Made by a program: the position numbers and the translations under genes. Below, piece after piece: positions 37,030 through 46,519 of a DNA stretch of 64,000 nucleotides (within the stretch, counting starts at the first letter, position 1; each line of letters opens with the position of its first letter). Origin of the DNA: Vibrio sp. SCSIO 43137 (GTDB taxonomy: Bacteria; Pseudomonadota; Gammaproteobacteria; Enterobacterales; Vibrionaceae); the NCBI RefSeq assembly GCF_028201475.1, contig NZ_CP116384.1, positions 310,001 through 374,000 on the forward strand, written 5' to 3'. A model generated the notes under the pieces. The model made no database searches. It was not told the origin of the DNA and saw only the letters and a program-made list of their open reading frames with translations.

Positions 37030-38235
37030 ATGATCGAGTTCGGAACACCAGAGTATAAACGAGTCAGCTTTATTATGGCGCTGGGCTCGTTTCTGATTTT
37101 CTGTAACTTATATCTTTTCCAGCCGATACTTCCTCAACTGGCATCAGAGTTTGCTATCTCTGCGACACAGGTAAACTGGATATTTGCCGCAACAACGTTA
37201 ACTTTATCTGTGTCGCTGGTACCGTGGGCGCTGCTTTCAGAAGCGATCGGCCGTAAAAAAGTGTTGCTGGTGGGGTTATTTGTGCCTCCGCTGATTCATC
37301 TCGGAATGATGCTGAACTCCGGCTTTTACAGTCTGGTTATTGGCCGTGCCCTGATGGGGATTGCGCTGGCGGCCTTTGCCTCTGTTGCTGTCGCCTATAT
37401 GGCAGAAGAGATGTCTTCGTCAGCACTTAATCGTGCTGTCGGCGGATATATAGCAGCAAACTCACTGGGCGGTATCTCCGGCCGGATTGCCGGCGGGGTG
37501 CTGACAGACTTTTTTAGCTGGCAGGTGGCTGCCATTATTATTGCGGTGCTGACGCTGGCCGGGGCATTTATGGTGTTAAAAGGGTTACCTCAGCAAAGAC
37601 ACTTTAAACCGCAGCGTGGTATGTTTTTTCACCATAATCGTCAGTTGATTCAGCATATCCGTAATCCGCAGGTCTGGTACGCCATGTTAATCGGCGGCTT
37701 TAACTTTGCCCTGTTTGTGAACCTGTTTTCTGTTATCGGTTTTCGCTTGTCTGCCGAGCCGTATAACTTACCCTCCAGCCTGACATCCCTTACATTCCTC
37801 TGCTATCTGTCCGGAACCCTGAGTTCCCGCTACAGTGGCCAGTGGGCAACAAACCGTCATCCCATCTCTGGTATGGTGTTAGGTAACATAGTGACGATGG
37901 CGGGCATGTATCTGGCGTATTTCGAAAGTGTGGCTATGATGCTGGCGGGCCTGCTTTTGATCAGTACCGGCGCGTTTTTTACCCATGCGCTCGCTTATGG
38001 CTGGGTGAGCCAGAAAGCCGTTACCGCTAAAGCCACAGCGACGGCACTCTATCTGGTTCACTATTATGTAGGAGGAAGCTTGGGTGGTTTCTTCCTGATT
38101 TACTGCTGGCAACACGGTGGCTGGATAATGGTTATCGCTGGTGGTTCACTGCTTTGTTCAGCCATTTTTGCGCTCTGTTTTATGTTAGGCAAACGGCAAC
38201 AGGCAGATGTAGTTTCACCGCAACAAGGAAAATAA
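37030..38235 (+). CDS. MFS transporter (YnfM-like)
   Basis: 401 aa with 12 predicted helices. The MFS motif between TM2 and TM3 'LLSEAIGRKKVLLVG' and the TM5 'GGISGRIAGGVLTDF' region place it in the drug:H+ antiporter/YnfM group. It is 32 bases after the hydrolase gene and one base before the DUF1415 gene, so an operon is likely. Substrate unknown. Confidence 0.87.
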   Translation: MIEFGTPEYKRVSFIMALGSFLIFCNLYLFQPILPQLASEFAISATQVNWIFAATTLTLSVSLVPWALLSEAIGRKKVLLVGLFVPPLIHLGMMLNSGFYSLVIGRALMGIALAAFASVAVAYMAEEMSSSALNRAVGGYIAANSLGGISGRIAGGVLTDFFSWQVAAIIIAVLTLAGAFMVLKGLPQQRHFKPQRGMFFHHNRQLIQHIRNPQVWYAMLIGGFNFALFVNLFSVIGFRLSAEPYNLPSSLTSLTFLCYLSGTLSSRYSGQWATNRHPISGMVLGNIVTMAGMYLAYFESVAMMLAGLLLISTGAFFTHALAYGWVSQKAVTAKATATALYLVHYYVGGSLGGFFLIYCWQHGGWIMVIAGGSLLCSAIFALCFMLGKRQQADVVSPQQGK

Positions 38236-38236
38236 A

Positions 38237-38782
38237 ATGGATGATAAAAAGGTTAGCGAATCTGTTCAGCAGTGGCTGGAGCAGGTGGTAATTGGCCTGA
38301 ACCTATGCCCGTTTGCAGCCAAACCAAACCGCAACAAACAGATAAAAATTGCTGTATCCCATGCAACCACTGAAGAAGAGCTACTGGAAGATGTATTAAA
38401 AGAGCTGCTGACTCTGGATAATTGTCAGGCCAGTGAGCTGGAAACCACGCTATTGGTAGCGCCAGATATGCTGGAAGATTTCTATCACTATAATGCTTTT
38501 CTTGACTGGGTTGATGCTTTGATAAAGCAGCAGGAGTGGGAAGGTATCTATCAGATTGCCAGTTTTCACCCCGATTACTGTTTTGCCGGGGCGGATCCTG
38601 ATGACGCGGAAAACCTGACTAACCGCTCTCCTTATCCTGTAATCCACCTTATCCGGGAAGAGAGTATGGAAAGGGTATTAAAACATCATCCTAATCCGGA
38701 GTTGATCCCGGATACCAATATTGAACGGGTCTCCTCCCTGACAGAGCAACAAAAAAGAAAGCTGTTTCCTTATCTGTTCTGA
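38237..38782 (+). CDS. DUF1415 family protein
   Basis: 181 aa, soluble. Recognised by 'WLEQVVIGLNLCPFAA' near the N-terminus, 'ASFHPDYCFAG' with the conserved His and Cys, and 'NRSPYPVIHLIREESMERV'. DUF1415 is widespread in proteobacteria without an assigned activity; the invariant CPF and FHP motifs suggest an enzyme. AAGGAAA lies before the ATG and the gene follows the MFS gene after one base. Confidence 0.85.
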   Translation: MDDKKVSESVQQWLEQVVIGLNLCPFAAKPNRNKQIKIAVSHATTEEELLEDVLKELLTLDNCQASELETTLLVAPDMLEDFYHYNAFLDWVDALIKQQEWEGIYQIASFHPDYCFAGADPDDAENLTNRSPYPVIHLIREESMERVLKHHPNPELIPDTNIERVSSLTEQQKRKLFPYLF

Positions 38783-39120
38783 TCCTGTACTAAACGCTTT
38801 AAACCTGGGCAGATTGCAGGCATAAAAGTATGTTTTTCTGATAGAGTTGTTAATAAAAACTAATCTTATAAATGAGATACTAGTGGCAACATATTGATCT
38901 ATAATATTAATTCAATCACTTGGAGATCCGCCGGCAGCAACAGCAAAAATTATCCCGTTGACACAATATTCAGGGCTATCTAACGTTAGAAAGGTAAATT
39001 GTCTATTCGTTGGGCCACTGATCTTTCAGGTACAAATCTCGTGCAATCTATAAAACATCAATAAAAAGACAAGATTATAGCTGAAAGGTTAACTGCTCTG
39101 AACACATAAGAAAAACATCT
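38783..39120. promoter_or_regulatory. Upstream region of the vpsT-like gene
   Basis: 338 bp, AT-rich. It holds TATTGAT (38892-38898, followed by ATATTAAT) and ATCAATAA (39057-39064), which look like half sites of the LuxR/HapR master-regulator motif TTATTGAT-N-ATCAATAA. No gene is seen. Weak evidence only. Confidence 0.35.
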
Positions 39121-39798
39121 ATGGCTGGTGAAAACAGAATCTATCAAACCGTGACTATTTTTACAGAAAGTAGTCTTCAGTCCTCTTTACTAAAAGATGC
39201 GTTAGAGCAGGCGTTAGATATCTCGATAGATATCATACCGGTTAAGCATCTGTCGCTATTAGAGTTCCCTGAGAAGAGGGTTATCGGCGATATTGTTATT
39301 GCCGATATGAGTGTTCTTACCGGGGAGCTTCAGCAGGAGTACTTTCTCTGTCAGCAGCACTATTTTGCCGGTAAACCTGAGCTACTGATTAATTGCGACA
39401 AAGAGTGTCACTATGCTGACCTGAAAAGCTGGTCTAATCTGGTGGGGGTTTTCTATTCTAGTGATGATATTAAATTGCTCTCCACCGGTATTGGTAAAGT
39501 ACTTACCGGAGAGATGTGGTTCAGCCGTAAGCTGGCGCAAGAGTATATACAGAACTATCGCAAGAAAAACAGTGCTAAAACATCGTTCGCCTACAATCAG
39601 CTTACCAAGCGGGAGCAGCAAATCATTAAGCTGCTGGGTAACGGTGATTCAAATGTTGAGATTGCCGAGAAGCTGTTTATCAGTGAGAATACAGTTAAAA
39701 CTCATCTGCATAATGTGTTTAAGAAAATCAAAGCCAAAAACCGTCTTCAGGCTTTGATATGGGCGAAAGAAAACATAGGCATTGAAGAGTTGAGCTGA
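39121..39798 (+). CDS. vpsT: VpsT-like LuxR-family biofilm regulator
   Basis: 225 aa, as V. cholerae VpsT. Receiver-like N-terminal domain (about 10-125) without a clear phospho-acceptor pocket, then the c-di-GMP motif W-[FLM]-[TS]-R as W-F-S-R (133-136) followed by 'KLAQEYI', and a LuxR HTH (about 155-215, 'LTKREQQIIKLLGNG', 'NTVKTHLHNVFKKIKAKNRLQALIWAKENIGIEE' region) very close to VpsT. VpsT dimerises on c-di-GMP and activates exopolysaccharide genes. No polysaccharide locus is in this window. A strong terminator follows. Confidence 0.85.
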   Translation: MAGENRIYQTVTIFTESSLQSSLLKDALEQALDISIDIIPVKHLSLLEFPEKRVIGDIVIADMSVLTGELQQEYFLCQQHYFAGKPELLINCDKECHYADLKSWSNLVGVFYSSDDIKLLSTGIGKVLTGEMWFSRKLAQEYIQNYRKKNSAKTSFAYNQLTKREQQIIKLLGNGDSNVEIAEKLFISENTVKTHLHNVFKKIKAKNRLQALIWAKENIGIEELS

Positions 39799-39819
39799 GT
39801 TTTTAGGTTTAATAACGAA

Positions 39820-39850
39820 AAAACCTTGCTCTAGTAAGCAAGGTTTTTTT
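39820..39850. terminator. Bidirectional terminator between vpsT and malK
   Basis: 11-bp stem AAAACCTTGCT/AGCAAGGTTTT with a 6-nt loop, T7 on the plus side and a T-rich minus side. It serves both convergent genes. Confidence 0.85.
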
Positions 39851-39877
39851 GCATCTTTATCGCTCTAATCTATCGTT

Positions 39878-40996
39878 CTAATCGAAGTCGACACCATTCT
39901 CTTTATGCAGCCTACGACAGGCTTTACCGTCACTATGGAACAGGTGACAGCGATGGGCGGCCAGACCGATAGAGAACTTTTCACCGGCTTCTACTGACAG
40001 AGTATCCGGAGCGCGGTAGATAACATCCGCATCGGCGCTGTCCAGATGCAGATAGATCTGCGTTTCGTTGCCCAGCTTTTCTACAATCTGAATTTCACCT
40101 TCAATGGTGGCGTCAGCCTGTCCGGCGTTGAGTAAGTGCTCAGGACGGATACCCAGTGACATGCGCTCGCCTTTGTTCACCGTAGTACCGTCAACGGGAA
40201 TCCAGAAGGTCTCTCCATTAGAGAGCTGAACCATCACCCTTTCTGCTTCAACGTCTTCAATCTGAACACTCATAAAGTTCATCTTCGGTGAACCGATAAA
40301 TCCGGCCACAAAGCGGTTGTCCGGATAGTGGTATAACTCAAGCGGTTTACCTACCTGAGCAACATAACCTGCATCCAGAACCACAATTTTGTCCGCCATG
40401 GTCATCGCTTCAACCTGATCATGGGTTACATAGATCATGGTGCAGCCCAACTGACGCTGAAGCTTAGTGATCTCGCTACGCATATTAACGCGCAGGGCAG
40501 CATCCAGATTCGACAGAGGCTCATCCAGCAGGAAAACCTTAGGCTGAGACACCAGAGTACGGCCGATGGCTACGCGCTGGCGCTGCCCGCCGGAAAGGGC
40601 TTTTGGTTGACGGTCAAGCAGGTGTCCAAGCTGCAGGATCTCTGCTGCATGATTAACGCGCTTATCCACTTCTGACTTTTCGGCTTTGGCAAGTTTAAGG
40701 CCGAAGGACATGTTGTCATACAGATTAAGGTGAGGGTAAAGGGCGTAGGACTGGAACACCATACCGACTCCGCGCTTAGACGGTTCGACATCGTTCATTC
40801 GCTCTTCGCCAATGTAAAGGTCACCAGAGGTGATGTCTTCCAGTCCGGCAATACAACGCAACAGGGTTGATTTACCACAACCAGACGGGCCAACGAAGAC
40901 AACAAACTCACCCTCATTTATCTCAAGATCAACGTTCTTGGAGATAAGTACGTCGCCATAAGCCTTACTAACATTTTTTAACGTGACGCTTGCCAT
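39878..40996 (-). CDS. malK: Maltose/maltodextrin ABC transporter ATPase
   Basis: 372 aa, same as E. coli MalK (371). Walker A 'GPSGCGKST' (36-44), Q-loop '[11 protein letters not shown]', signature '[13 protein letters not shown]', Walker B '[13 protein letters not shown]', and the C-terminal regulatory OB domain ('GIRPEHL') that in E. coli binds MalT and EIIA-Glc. It powers MalFG-dependent import. GAGGA precedes the ATG. The long leader contains a terminator-like hairpin (41085-41124). Divergent from malEFG. Confidence 0.96.
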   Translation of the reverse strand: MASVTLKNVSKAYGDVLISKNVDLEINEGEFVVFVGPSGCGKSTLLRCIAGLEDITSGDLYIGEERMNDVEPSKRGVGMVFQSYALYPHLNLYDNMSFGLKLAKAEKSEVDKRVNHAAEILQLGHLLDRQPKALSGGQRQRVAIGRTLVSQPKVFLLDEPLSNLDAALRVNMRSEITKLQRQLGCTMIYVTHDQVEAMTMADKIVVLDAGYVAQVGKPLELYHYPDNRFVAGFIGSPKMNFMSVQIEDVEAERVMVQLSNGETFWIPVDGTTVNKGERMSLGIRPEHLLNAGQADATIEGEIQIVEKLGNETQIYLHLDSADADVIYRAPDTLSVEAGEKFSIGLAAHRCHLFHSDGKACRRLHKENGVDFD

Positions 40997-41084
40997 TTAG
41001 CTTGTCCTCGATGCAATTTTTAACTCTGCTGCACGGTTTACCGGCAACAGATTATGAAAGCGGTATAGAAGCGGAAAGAAAAGC

Positions 41085-41124
41085 ATGGGTGACACCGGTG
41101 TGAAAACCACCGGCAATCACCCAT
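41085..41124 (-). other. Terminator-like hairpin in the malK leader
   Basis: Minus strand arms ATGGGTGATTGCCGGTG (41124-41108) and CACCGGTGTCACCCAT (41100-41085) form 8 + 6 bp around a small internal loop, with a 7-nt apical loop, followed by GCTTTTCTTTCC. This is about 90 bases upstream of the malK ATG and downstream of the MalT-box region, so it should be within the malK mRNA leader. Confidence 0.6.
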
Positions 41125-41342
41125 TTATGCCAATAGAGTCACTGACTTTCCCCCTCACAGAACTGAAAACTCCCCCGTATATAGAAACATTTTGCTTTCA
41201 GGCTGTGATCGTCAGTGATACGGCACGGTAAACCAGCAATGATTACGCTACTGGTAAAGGGTTCTTATCACTTACTTCTGAATGGTGACAGTTTCATTTA
41301 TCTGACTACGCTATACATCATCCTGAAAGAGAGAAATTAAAG

Positions 41343-41363
41343 GGGGAGCAGGGGGGGAGGAGG
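41343..41363 (+). promoter_or_regulatory. Tandem MalT boxes between malK and malE
   Basis: GGGGAGCAGG (41343-41352, nine of ten) and GGGGAGGAGG (41354-41363, exact match to GGGGAKGAGG) in direct repeat. C-rich stretches at 41159-41186 (TTCCCCCTCA, ACTCCCCC) may be oppositely oriented partial boxes facing malK. Confidence 0.75.
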
Positions 41364-41449
41364 CGGAGAGCGTAGTTAAAGCGGTTGCCTGATCCAGTTC
41401 AAACTTTATCGGCTGATTAGTGTGATTTAGCTCTCTATAAGCTGTTTTG

Positions 41450-41465
41450 TGTGAGTTGGGTCACG
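41450..41465. promoter_or_regulatory. CRP-like site near the malE promoter
   Basis: TGTGA-GTTGGG-TCACG, one mismatch from TGTGA-N6-TCACA. It lies between the MalT boxes and malE. In E. coli CRP and MalT act together in the malK-malE region. Confidence 0.65.
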
Positions 41466-41617
41466 AGGTGTGTTCGATGTAGATCACGAAATTTCTCACC
41501 AGCGTATGGGGCGTAGAAATCGGGATGATGGCGGAACACGGGTTATTTAAGACTATATACAACGAAAATTGGCTTATTAACCCAATGGCCCTACATCTCG
41601 GACAAAAGGATATAAAC

Positions 41618-42799
41618 ATGAACAAAGCCCTGACAACGGTTGCGGTTTGCACACTGGCTGCAATCGGCTCATTAAGTGCAAACGCTGCTATTGAAGAAGG
41701 TCAACTGACTATCTGGATCAATGGTGACAAAGGCTACAACGGCTTAGCGGAAGTGGGTAAACAGTTTGAAGAAGAGACAGGCATTAAAGTGACTGTCGCT
41801 CACCCGGATTCACTACAGGATAAGTTCCCTCAGACAGCCGCAACGGGTGATGGTCCGGATATCATGATCTGGGCGCACGACCGTTTTGGTGCTTATGCAG
41901 AAGCCGGCCTGTTGACAGAAGTTAAACCTTCCAAAGAAGTTAAAGACGGCATTGTGGACTTTGCCTGGGACGCGGTGACTTACGACGGAAAATATGTCGG
42001 TTACCCTGTTGCCATTGAAGCACTTTCTCTTATCTATAACAAAGATTTAGTTGCAAACCCGCCGAAGAACTGGGAAGAGGTTGAAGCACTGAACGCCAAG
42101 CTGAAGAAGCAAGGTAAAACCGCCATTATGTGGAACCTGAAAGAACCATACTTCACATGGCCGTTGATGGCGGCTGATGGTGGTTATGCGTTCAAACATG
42201 GTGCAAACGGTTATGACGTTAAGGATGCCGGTATCGCAAACAGCGGTGTTAAGGCGTCGATGAACTTTGTTAAAAGCCTGGTTGATAAGGGCGTTATCTC
42301 TTCAGATATGGACTACTCCGTTTCAGAATCAGAGTTCAACAAAGGTAACACAGCCATGACCATCAATGGTCCCTGGGCGTGGGGTAACGTAGAAAAGTCG
42401 GGTATCAACTATGGCGTGACTACTCTGCCTAAGTTCAACGGTCAGGTGTCTAAGCCATTTGTTGGTGTGCTTACTGCCGGTATCAGCACTGCATCACCAA
42501 ATCAGGATCTGGCGGTTGAGTTTATTGAAAACTATCTGCTGACTAACGATGGTCTGCGCAAGGTTAACGATGACAAACCACTGGGTGCTGTTGCTCTGAA
42601 CTCGTTCCAGCAAGAGCTGGATAAAGATCAACGTATTGCAGCAACCATGGATAACGCTATGAACGGTGAAATCATGCCGAACATTCCGCAAATGGGGGCC
42701 TTCTGGGGCTCGGCGAAAACCGCCATTATCAATATCGTTGATGGCCGTCAGAGTGTTGATTCAGCACTGGCCGATGCTGAGAAGCAGATGACCAAGTAA
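41618..42799 (+). CDS. malE: Maltose/maltodextrin-binding periplasmic protein
   Basis: 393 aa from the ATG at 41618 (AAGGA upstream); the frame is open to 41525 but lacks an RBS there. Signal peptide '[23 protein letters not shown]', then '[22 protein letters not shown]' as in E. coli MalE, '[14 protein letters not shown]' and '[20 protein letters not shown]'. It delivers maltodextrins to MalFGK2. First gene of malEFG, behind MalT boxes and a CRP site. Confidence 0.96.
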   Translation: MNKALTTVAVCTLAAIGSLSANAAIEEGQLTIWINGDKGYNGLAEVGKQFEEETGIKVTVAHPDSLQDKFPQTAATGDGPDIMIWAHDRFGAYAEAGLLTEVKPSKEVKDGIVDFAWDAVTYDGKYVGYPVAIEALSLIYNKDLVANPPKNWEEVEALNAKLKKQGKTAIMWNLKEPYFTWPLMAADGGYAFKHGANGYDVKDAGIANSGVKASMNFVKSLVDKGVISSDMDYSVSESEFNKGNTAMTINGPWAWGNVEKSGINYGVTTLPKFNGQVSKPFVGVLTAGISTASPNQDLAVEFIENYLLTNDGLRKVNDDKPLGAVALNSFQQELDKDQRIAATMDNAMNGEIMPNIPQMGAFWGSAKTAIINIVDGRQSVDSALADAEKQMTK

Positions 42800-42832
42800 C
42801 AGGTCGCTTTAGTAAGTTAGTAACACCTTTTG

Positions 42833-42852
42833 AGGAGGGGGTAACCCCTCCT
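42833..42852 (+). other. Hairpin in the malE-malF gap
   Basis: Perfect AGGAGGGG/CCCCTCCT stem with a GTAA tetraloop, without a T tract. In E. coli the same gap holds REP hairpins that protect the malE mRNA and lower malFG expression; a similar role here is inference. Confidence 0.65.
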
Positions 42853-42886
42853 TATTTAAAAATAATTACCGCTAGCAGGTTAGTTT

Positions 42887-44455
42887 ATGCAGTCAGTTCA
42901 AGGGGACAGTGCCGCAGCACCGGGCACATTACCGGCCAGTCAGAAAGTGTTTATTAAGTGGGCACTACTGGCGACCATTGGTATCGTAAATGGTTATGCC
43001 GCTATCTTAATGTATTCTCGTGGTGAGCTCGCCTTTGCGATCCTTACCATTGTATTAACGGCTCTGGCTCTGTTTATTTTTGGTAGTAAGAAAACCTACG
43101 CACACCGTTATATCTATCCGGGTATTGCCGGAATGATTCTGTTTATTATCTTCCCTCTCGCCTATACCGTTGGTCTGGCCTTTACCAACTACAGTGCCAA
43201 AAATCAGCTTTCTCTTGAACGGGCGCAGTCGGTATTACTGGACAGAACCTACCAGAGTGGTGAGAGCTATCCTTTCTCCCTGTATAAAACCGCCAATGGT
43301 CACCGTATTGTCATTTCTGACGGAGATCAGCTGCTTGCGACCAGAGAATTCAGCCTGAATGGCTTTGCTGAAAACGATTTGGATCTTTCTCCTGTGCCAG
43401 AAGTTCAGGGTGAAAAAGAGAAGATAAAAACCATTATTAAAAACCGTAGCTCGCTGGGTAATGTTGATCTGCATATGCCGGGCGGAAATGATATCCGCAT
43501 GAGCGGGTTGCGTAAGTTTGCTTCTGTTGTTGCCCTGTACAGCTTACAGGATGACGGCACGACACTGATTAATAACAACACAGGCGAAACTCTGAAGCCG
43601 AATATGGATGTCGGTTTTTATCAGCCAGTAGATGAAACGGGCAAGTTTACTGGTAAGACGGTTTCTCCCGGTTTCATTGTAAATATCTCGACGGCTAACT
43701 TTGAACGTGTCTGGAAAGATGAAGGCATTAAAGAACCGTTTATCTCCATTTTTATCTGGACAGTGGTGTTTTCTGCCCTGACGGTTGGCCTGACTCTGAT
43801 GATTGGTCTGGTGCTGGCCAGCGTGGTTCAGTGGGAAGAGCTTAAAGGGCGTTCAGTCTATCGTGTGTTGTTGATTTTGCCCTACGCAGTGCCGGCCTTT
43901 ATCTCCATTCTGATCTTTAAAGGTCTGTTTAACCAGAGCTTCGGTGAGATCAACATGGTACTTGAAGCTATTTTTGGTATCAGTCCGAACTGGTTTTCTG
44001 ACCCTGTTCTGGCAAGAACCATGGTGGTAACGGTAAACACATGGCTTGGCTTCCCGTATATGATGATTCTTTGTATGGGTCTGCTTAAGGCGATACCGGA
44101 AGATCTTTATGAAGCTTCAGCCATTGACGGTGCCGGGCCTCTGAAAAACTTCACCAAAATTACCCTTCCGCTAATGATTAAGCCGCTGACACCATTATTG
44201 ATTGCCTGCTTTGCCTTTAACTTCAATAACTTTGTCATGATTTATCTGTTGACCAGTGGTGGCCCGAATATGATTGGCACCAGCGAGCCGGCCGGTTATA
44301 CGGATCTATTGGTGAGCTATACCTACCGCATCGCCTTTGAAGGTACCGGCGGTCAGGACTTTGGTCTGGCAAGTGCCGTGGCAACCATGATCTTCCTGCT
44401 GGTTGGTGCATTAGCACTGCTGAACCTGCGCTTTACTAAACTTTCTCAGGACTAA
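42887..44455 (+). CDS. malF: Maltose/maltodextrin ABC permease MalF
   Basis: 522 aa (E. coli 514). Three N-terminal helices, a large periplasmic P2 loop (about 95-280), then five helices with the EAA loop '[26 protein letters not shown]' region (about 405-430), which contacts MalK. Forms the membrane channel with MalG and binds the substrate itself. SD is weak. 87 bases after malE. Confidence 0.95.
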   Translation: MQSVQGDSAAAPGTLPASQKVFIKWALLATIGIVNGYAAILMYSRGELAFAILTIVLTALALFIFGSKKTYAHRYIYPGIAGMILFIIFPLAYTVGLAFTNYSAKNQLSLERAQSVLLDRTYQSGESYPFSLYKTANGHRIVISDGDQLLATREFSLNGFAENDLDLSPVPEVQGEKEKIKTIIKNRSSLGNVDLHMPGGNDIRMSGLRKFASVVALYSLQDDGTTLINNNTGETLKPNMDVGFYQPVDETGKFTGKTVSPGFIVNISTANFERVWKDEGIKEPFISIFIWTVVFSALTVGLTLMIGLVLASVVQWEELKGRSVYRVLLILPYAVPAFISILIFKGLFNQSFGEINMVLEAIFGISPNWFSDPVLARTMVVTVNTWLGFPYMMILCMGLLKAIPEDLYEASAIDGAGPLKNFTKITLPLMIKPLTPLLIACFAFNFNNFVMIYLLTSGGPNMIGTSEPAGYTDLLVSYTYRIAFEGTGGQDFGLASAVATMIFLLVGALALLNLRFTKLSQD

Positions 44456-44466
44456 GGAGCAATACT

Positions 44467-45357
44467 ATGGCTATGGTACAAGGTAAAAACCTTAAATACC
44501 GTGTGTGGGCAACGCATATTGCTCTGTGGATCTTTTTGTCGCTGATTATCTTCCCGCTGCTGATGGTGGTCGCTATCTCTTTCAGGGAAGGTAACTTTGC
44601 TACCGGTAGTATTATTCCGGAGAACCCTTCCCTTGAGCACTGGAAACTAGCACTGGGCTTCTCTGTCACCAATGCAGACGGCAGTGTGACTCCTCCGCCG
44701 TTTCCTGTGCTGACATGGTTGTGGAACACGGTAAAAATTGCCGCTATCTCTTCAGTATTTATTGTCGTACTATCGACCACATCGGCATACGCGTTTGCCC
44801 GTATGCGTTTTGGCGGTAAGAACACCATTCTGAAAGCCATGATGATCTTCCAGATGTTCCCTGCGGTACTGGCGCTGGTGGCTATGTATGCCCTGTTCGA
44901 CAAGTTGGGTCAGTATGTGCCGTTCCTCGGCCTGAACACCCATGGCGGCCTGATTTTCTCTTATTTAGGGGGAATCGCCCTGCATGTCTGGACCATCAAA
45001 GGCTACTTTGAAACCATTGACTCTTCACTGGAAGAAGCGGCTGCGCTGGACGGTGCAACGCCATGGCAGGCATTCAGGTTAGTACTGTTGCCGTTGTCTG
45101 TGCCGATTCTGGCGGTAGTGTTTATTCTGGCCTTTATCACTGCGGTTGGTGAGGTACCTGTGGCATCGCTGTTGCTGTCTGATGTGGACAAGTACACACT
45201 GGCAGTAGGTATGCAACAATATCTCTACCCGCAGAACTACTTGTGGGGTGATTTTGCCGCCGCGGCTGTGTTATCCGCTGTTCCTATCACTATAGTGTTC
45301 CTGTTGGCTCAGCGCTGGCTGGTGGGCGGACTTACCGCGGGTGGCGTGAAAGGTTAA
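44467..45357 (+). CDS. malG: Maltose/maltodextrin ABC permease MalG
   Basis: 296 aa, the length of E. coli MalG. Six helices, with the EAA loop '[23 protein letters not shown]' at about 190-212. AAGGAG lies seven bases before the ATG. C-terminal '..[13 protein letters not shown]' matches the MalG tail that docks on MalK. Last gene of malEFG, followed by a terminator. Confidence 0.96.
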   Translation: MAMVQGKNLKYRVWATHIALWIFLSLIIFPLLMVVAISFREGNFATGSIIPENPSLEHWKLALGFSVTNADGSVTPPPFPVLTWLWNTVKIAAISSVFIVVLSTTSAYAFARMRFGGKNTILKAMMIFQMFPAVLALVAMYALFDKLGQYVPFLGLNTHGGLIFSYLGGIALHVWTIKGYFETIDSSLEEAAALDGATPWQAFRLVLLPLSVPILAVVFILAFITAVGEVPVASLLLSDVDKYTLAVGMQQYLYPQNYLWGDFAAAAVLSAVPITIVFLLAQRWLVGGLTAGGVKG

Positions 45358-45361
45358 ACGA

Positions 45362-45392
45362 AAAACAGCGACCAGATGGTCGCTGTTTTTTT
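45362..45392 (+). terminator. Terminator of malEFG
   Basis: 10-bp stem AACAGCGACC/GGTCGCTGTT with an AGAT loop, followed by T7. The same ACAGCGACC-type arms recur at the malP-malQ gap. Confidence 0.9.
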
Positions 45393-45404
45393 ACATGAGA
45401 CAAA

Positions 45405-45656
45405 TCAGAATTCCCGGCTGGAAGGGGCACATCCTACATACTGCATAATCAGGTAAATGCTCTCTTCCTGCATGGCAACTTTGCGAAATAGGTCAGCAAA
45501 CACCATATCACCACCAAAGCAGGTGTGGATGTAATGGTTGATTTCACTTGGCGCATAGCCTTCAGTTGAAAGCTCCCGCACCCACTGATACTCAACAGAA
45601 TCGGGGTTACCAATTGTTGCATCACTTAGTGTGATACGCGGACGTTCCTTAATCAA
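45405..45656 (-). CDS. Small conserved-looking hypothetical protein
   Basis: 83 aa from a TTG at 45656 with AGGAAGAG just upstream. Soluble and polar, with 'IHTCFGGDMVFADLFRKVAMQEESIYLIMQYVGC' as the most structured part. No family recognised. It lies alone between the convergent malG terminator and the thioesterase gene. The non-ATG start and small size keep confidence moderate. Confidence 0.5.
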   Translation of the reverse strand: MIKERPRITLSDATIGNPDSVEYQWVRELSTEGYAPSEINHYIHTCFGGDMVFADLFRKVAMQEESIYLIMQYVGCAPSSREF

Positions 45657-45796
45657 AACTCTTCCTGCCAGACTTCGTTTCTAATGCTATTTAGTATGTA
45701 TATACATTGAGCATACAAAACTAAAATAACAGCATGACGAATTAATGACAGAAAAATGAAATATCGATGTCGGACAAATTATATGTGATTACATGC

Positions 45797-46282
45797 CTAC
45801 TTCAGCATCTTCACATGCATCTCCATCTCTTCACCGATCTCTTTACGCATATTCATCAGCTTAATGGCTGAGTCACGCAGCTTAATGTCTTCCTCTGTTT
45901 GTGGCTGCCACTGAGGGACTTTAGTCGGCTTACCGTTGGCATCCACCGCCACCATAATGACGATACAGTGGGTGGTCAGAACCTTATTAAGCTCTTTAGG
46001 ATCACTGGCCTGAACATCCAACGCAATATGCATAGAAGAGTTGCCGGTATAAATAACTTTGGCGCTTACCTCCACCAGATTACCCACATGGATAGGGGCG
46101 ACAAAACGGATTCCGCCGGCATAAGCAGTAATACAGTACTTGCCACTCCAGCCCGCAGCGCAGGCATAGGCCGCAAGGTCGATCCATTTCATTACCGCTC
46201 CGCCATGTACTTTACCGCCAAAGTTGACATCGGCCGGTTCAGCCAGAAATCTCAGGGTTATATCTCTTTGTTGTTCTGACAT
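45797..46282 (-). CDS. Hot-dog acyl-CoA thioesterase
   Basis: 161 aa. 'PADVNFGGKVHGGAVMKWIDLAAYACA' carries the YciA/BACH-type catalytic region (Asn/Asp plus HGG), and 'VGNLVEVSAKVIYTGNSSMHI' is the conserved beta-hairpin. It hydrolyses acyl-CoA; the chain length is unknown. AAGGAAG lies before the ATG. Single gene, divergent from sbcDC. Confidence 0.87.
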   Translation of the reverse strand: MSEQQRDITLRFLAEPADVNFGGKVHGGAVMKWIDLAAYACAAGWSGKYCITAYAGGIRFVAPIHVGNLVEVSAKVIYTGNSSMHIALDVQASDPKELNKVLTTHCIVIMVAVDANGKPTKVPQWQPQTEEDIKLRDSAIKLMNMRKEIGEEMEMHVKMLK

Positions 46283-46519
46283 TTTTACTTCCTTTGTATG
46301 GGCTAACTTTCTGTTAAGTATCTGTTAAAAAACGTTTCAGCTCAATTGCCTTCTTCCAAGATTTATTTGTTATTAGTGGAGTGCTTACATTATTACCCGA
46401 GCAGGTTTACGATTTATATGTTCATCAAAAGCTTAACTCTGCTAAATCAAACAGAATGATTGTCTGGCAGGGGTTTAGTTGGCACAATCTCATCTAATAC
46501 TTCTGTTTGTAAAATCATT

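Noticed and set aside
46480..46500. TTGGCAC before sbcD as a sigma-54 promoter
   Set aside because: The -12 GC dinucleotide is absent at the required distance and there is no activator site.
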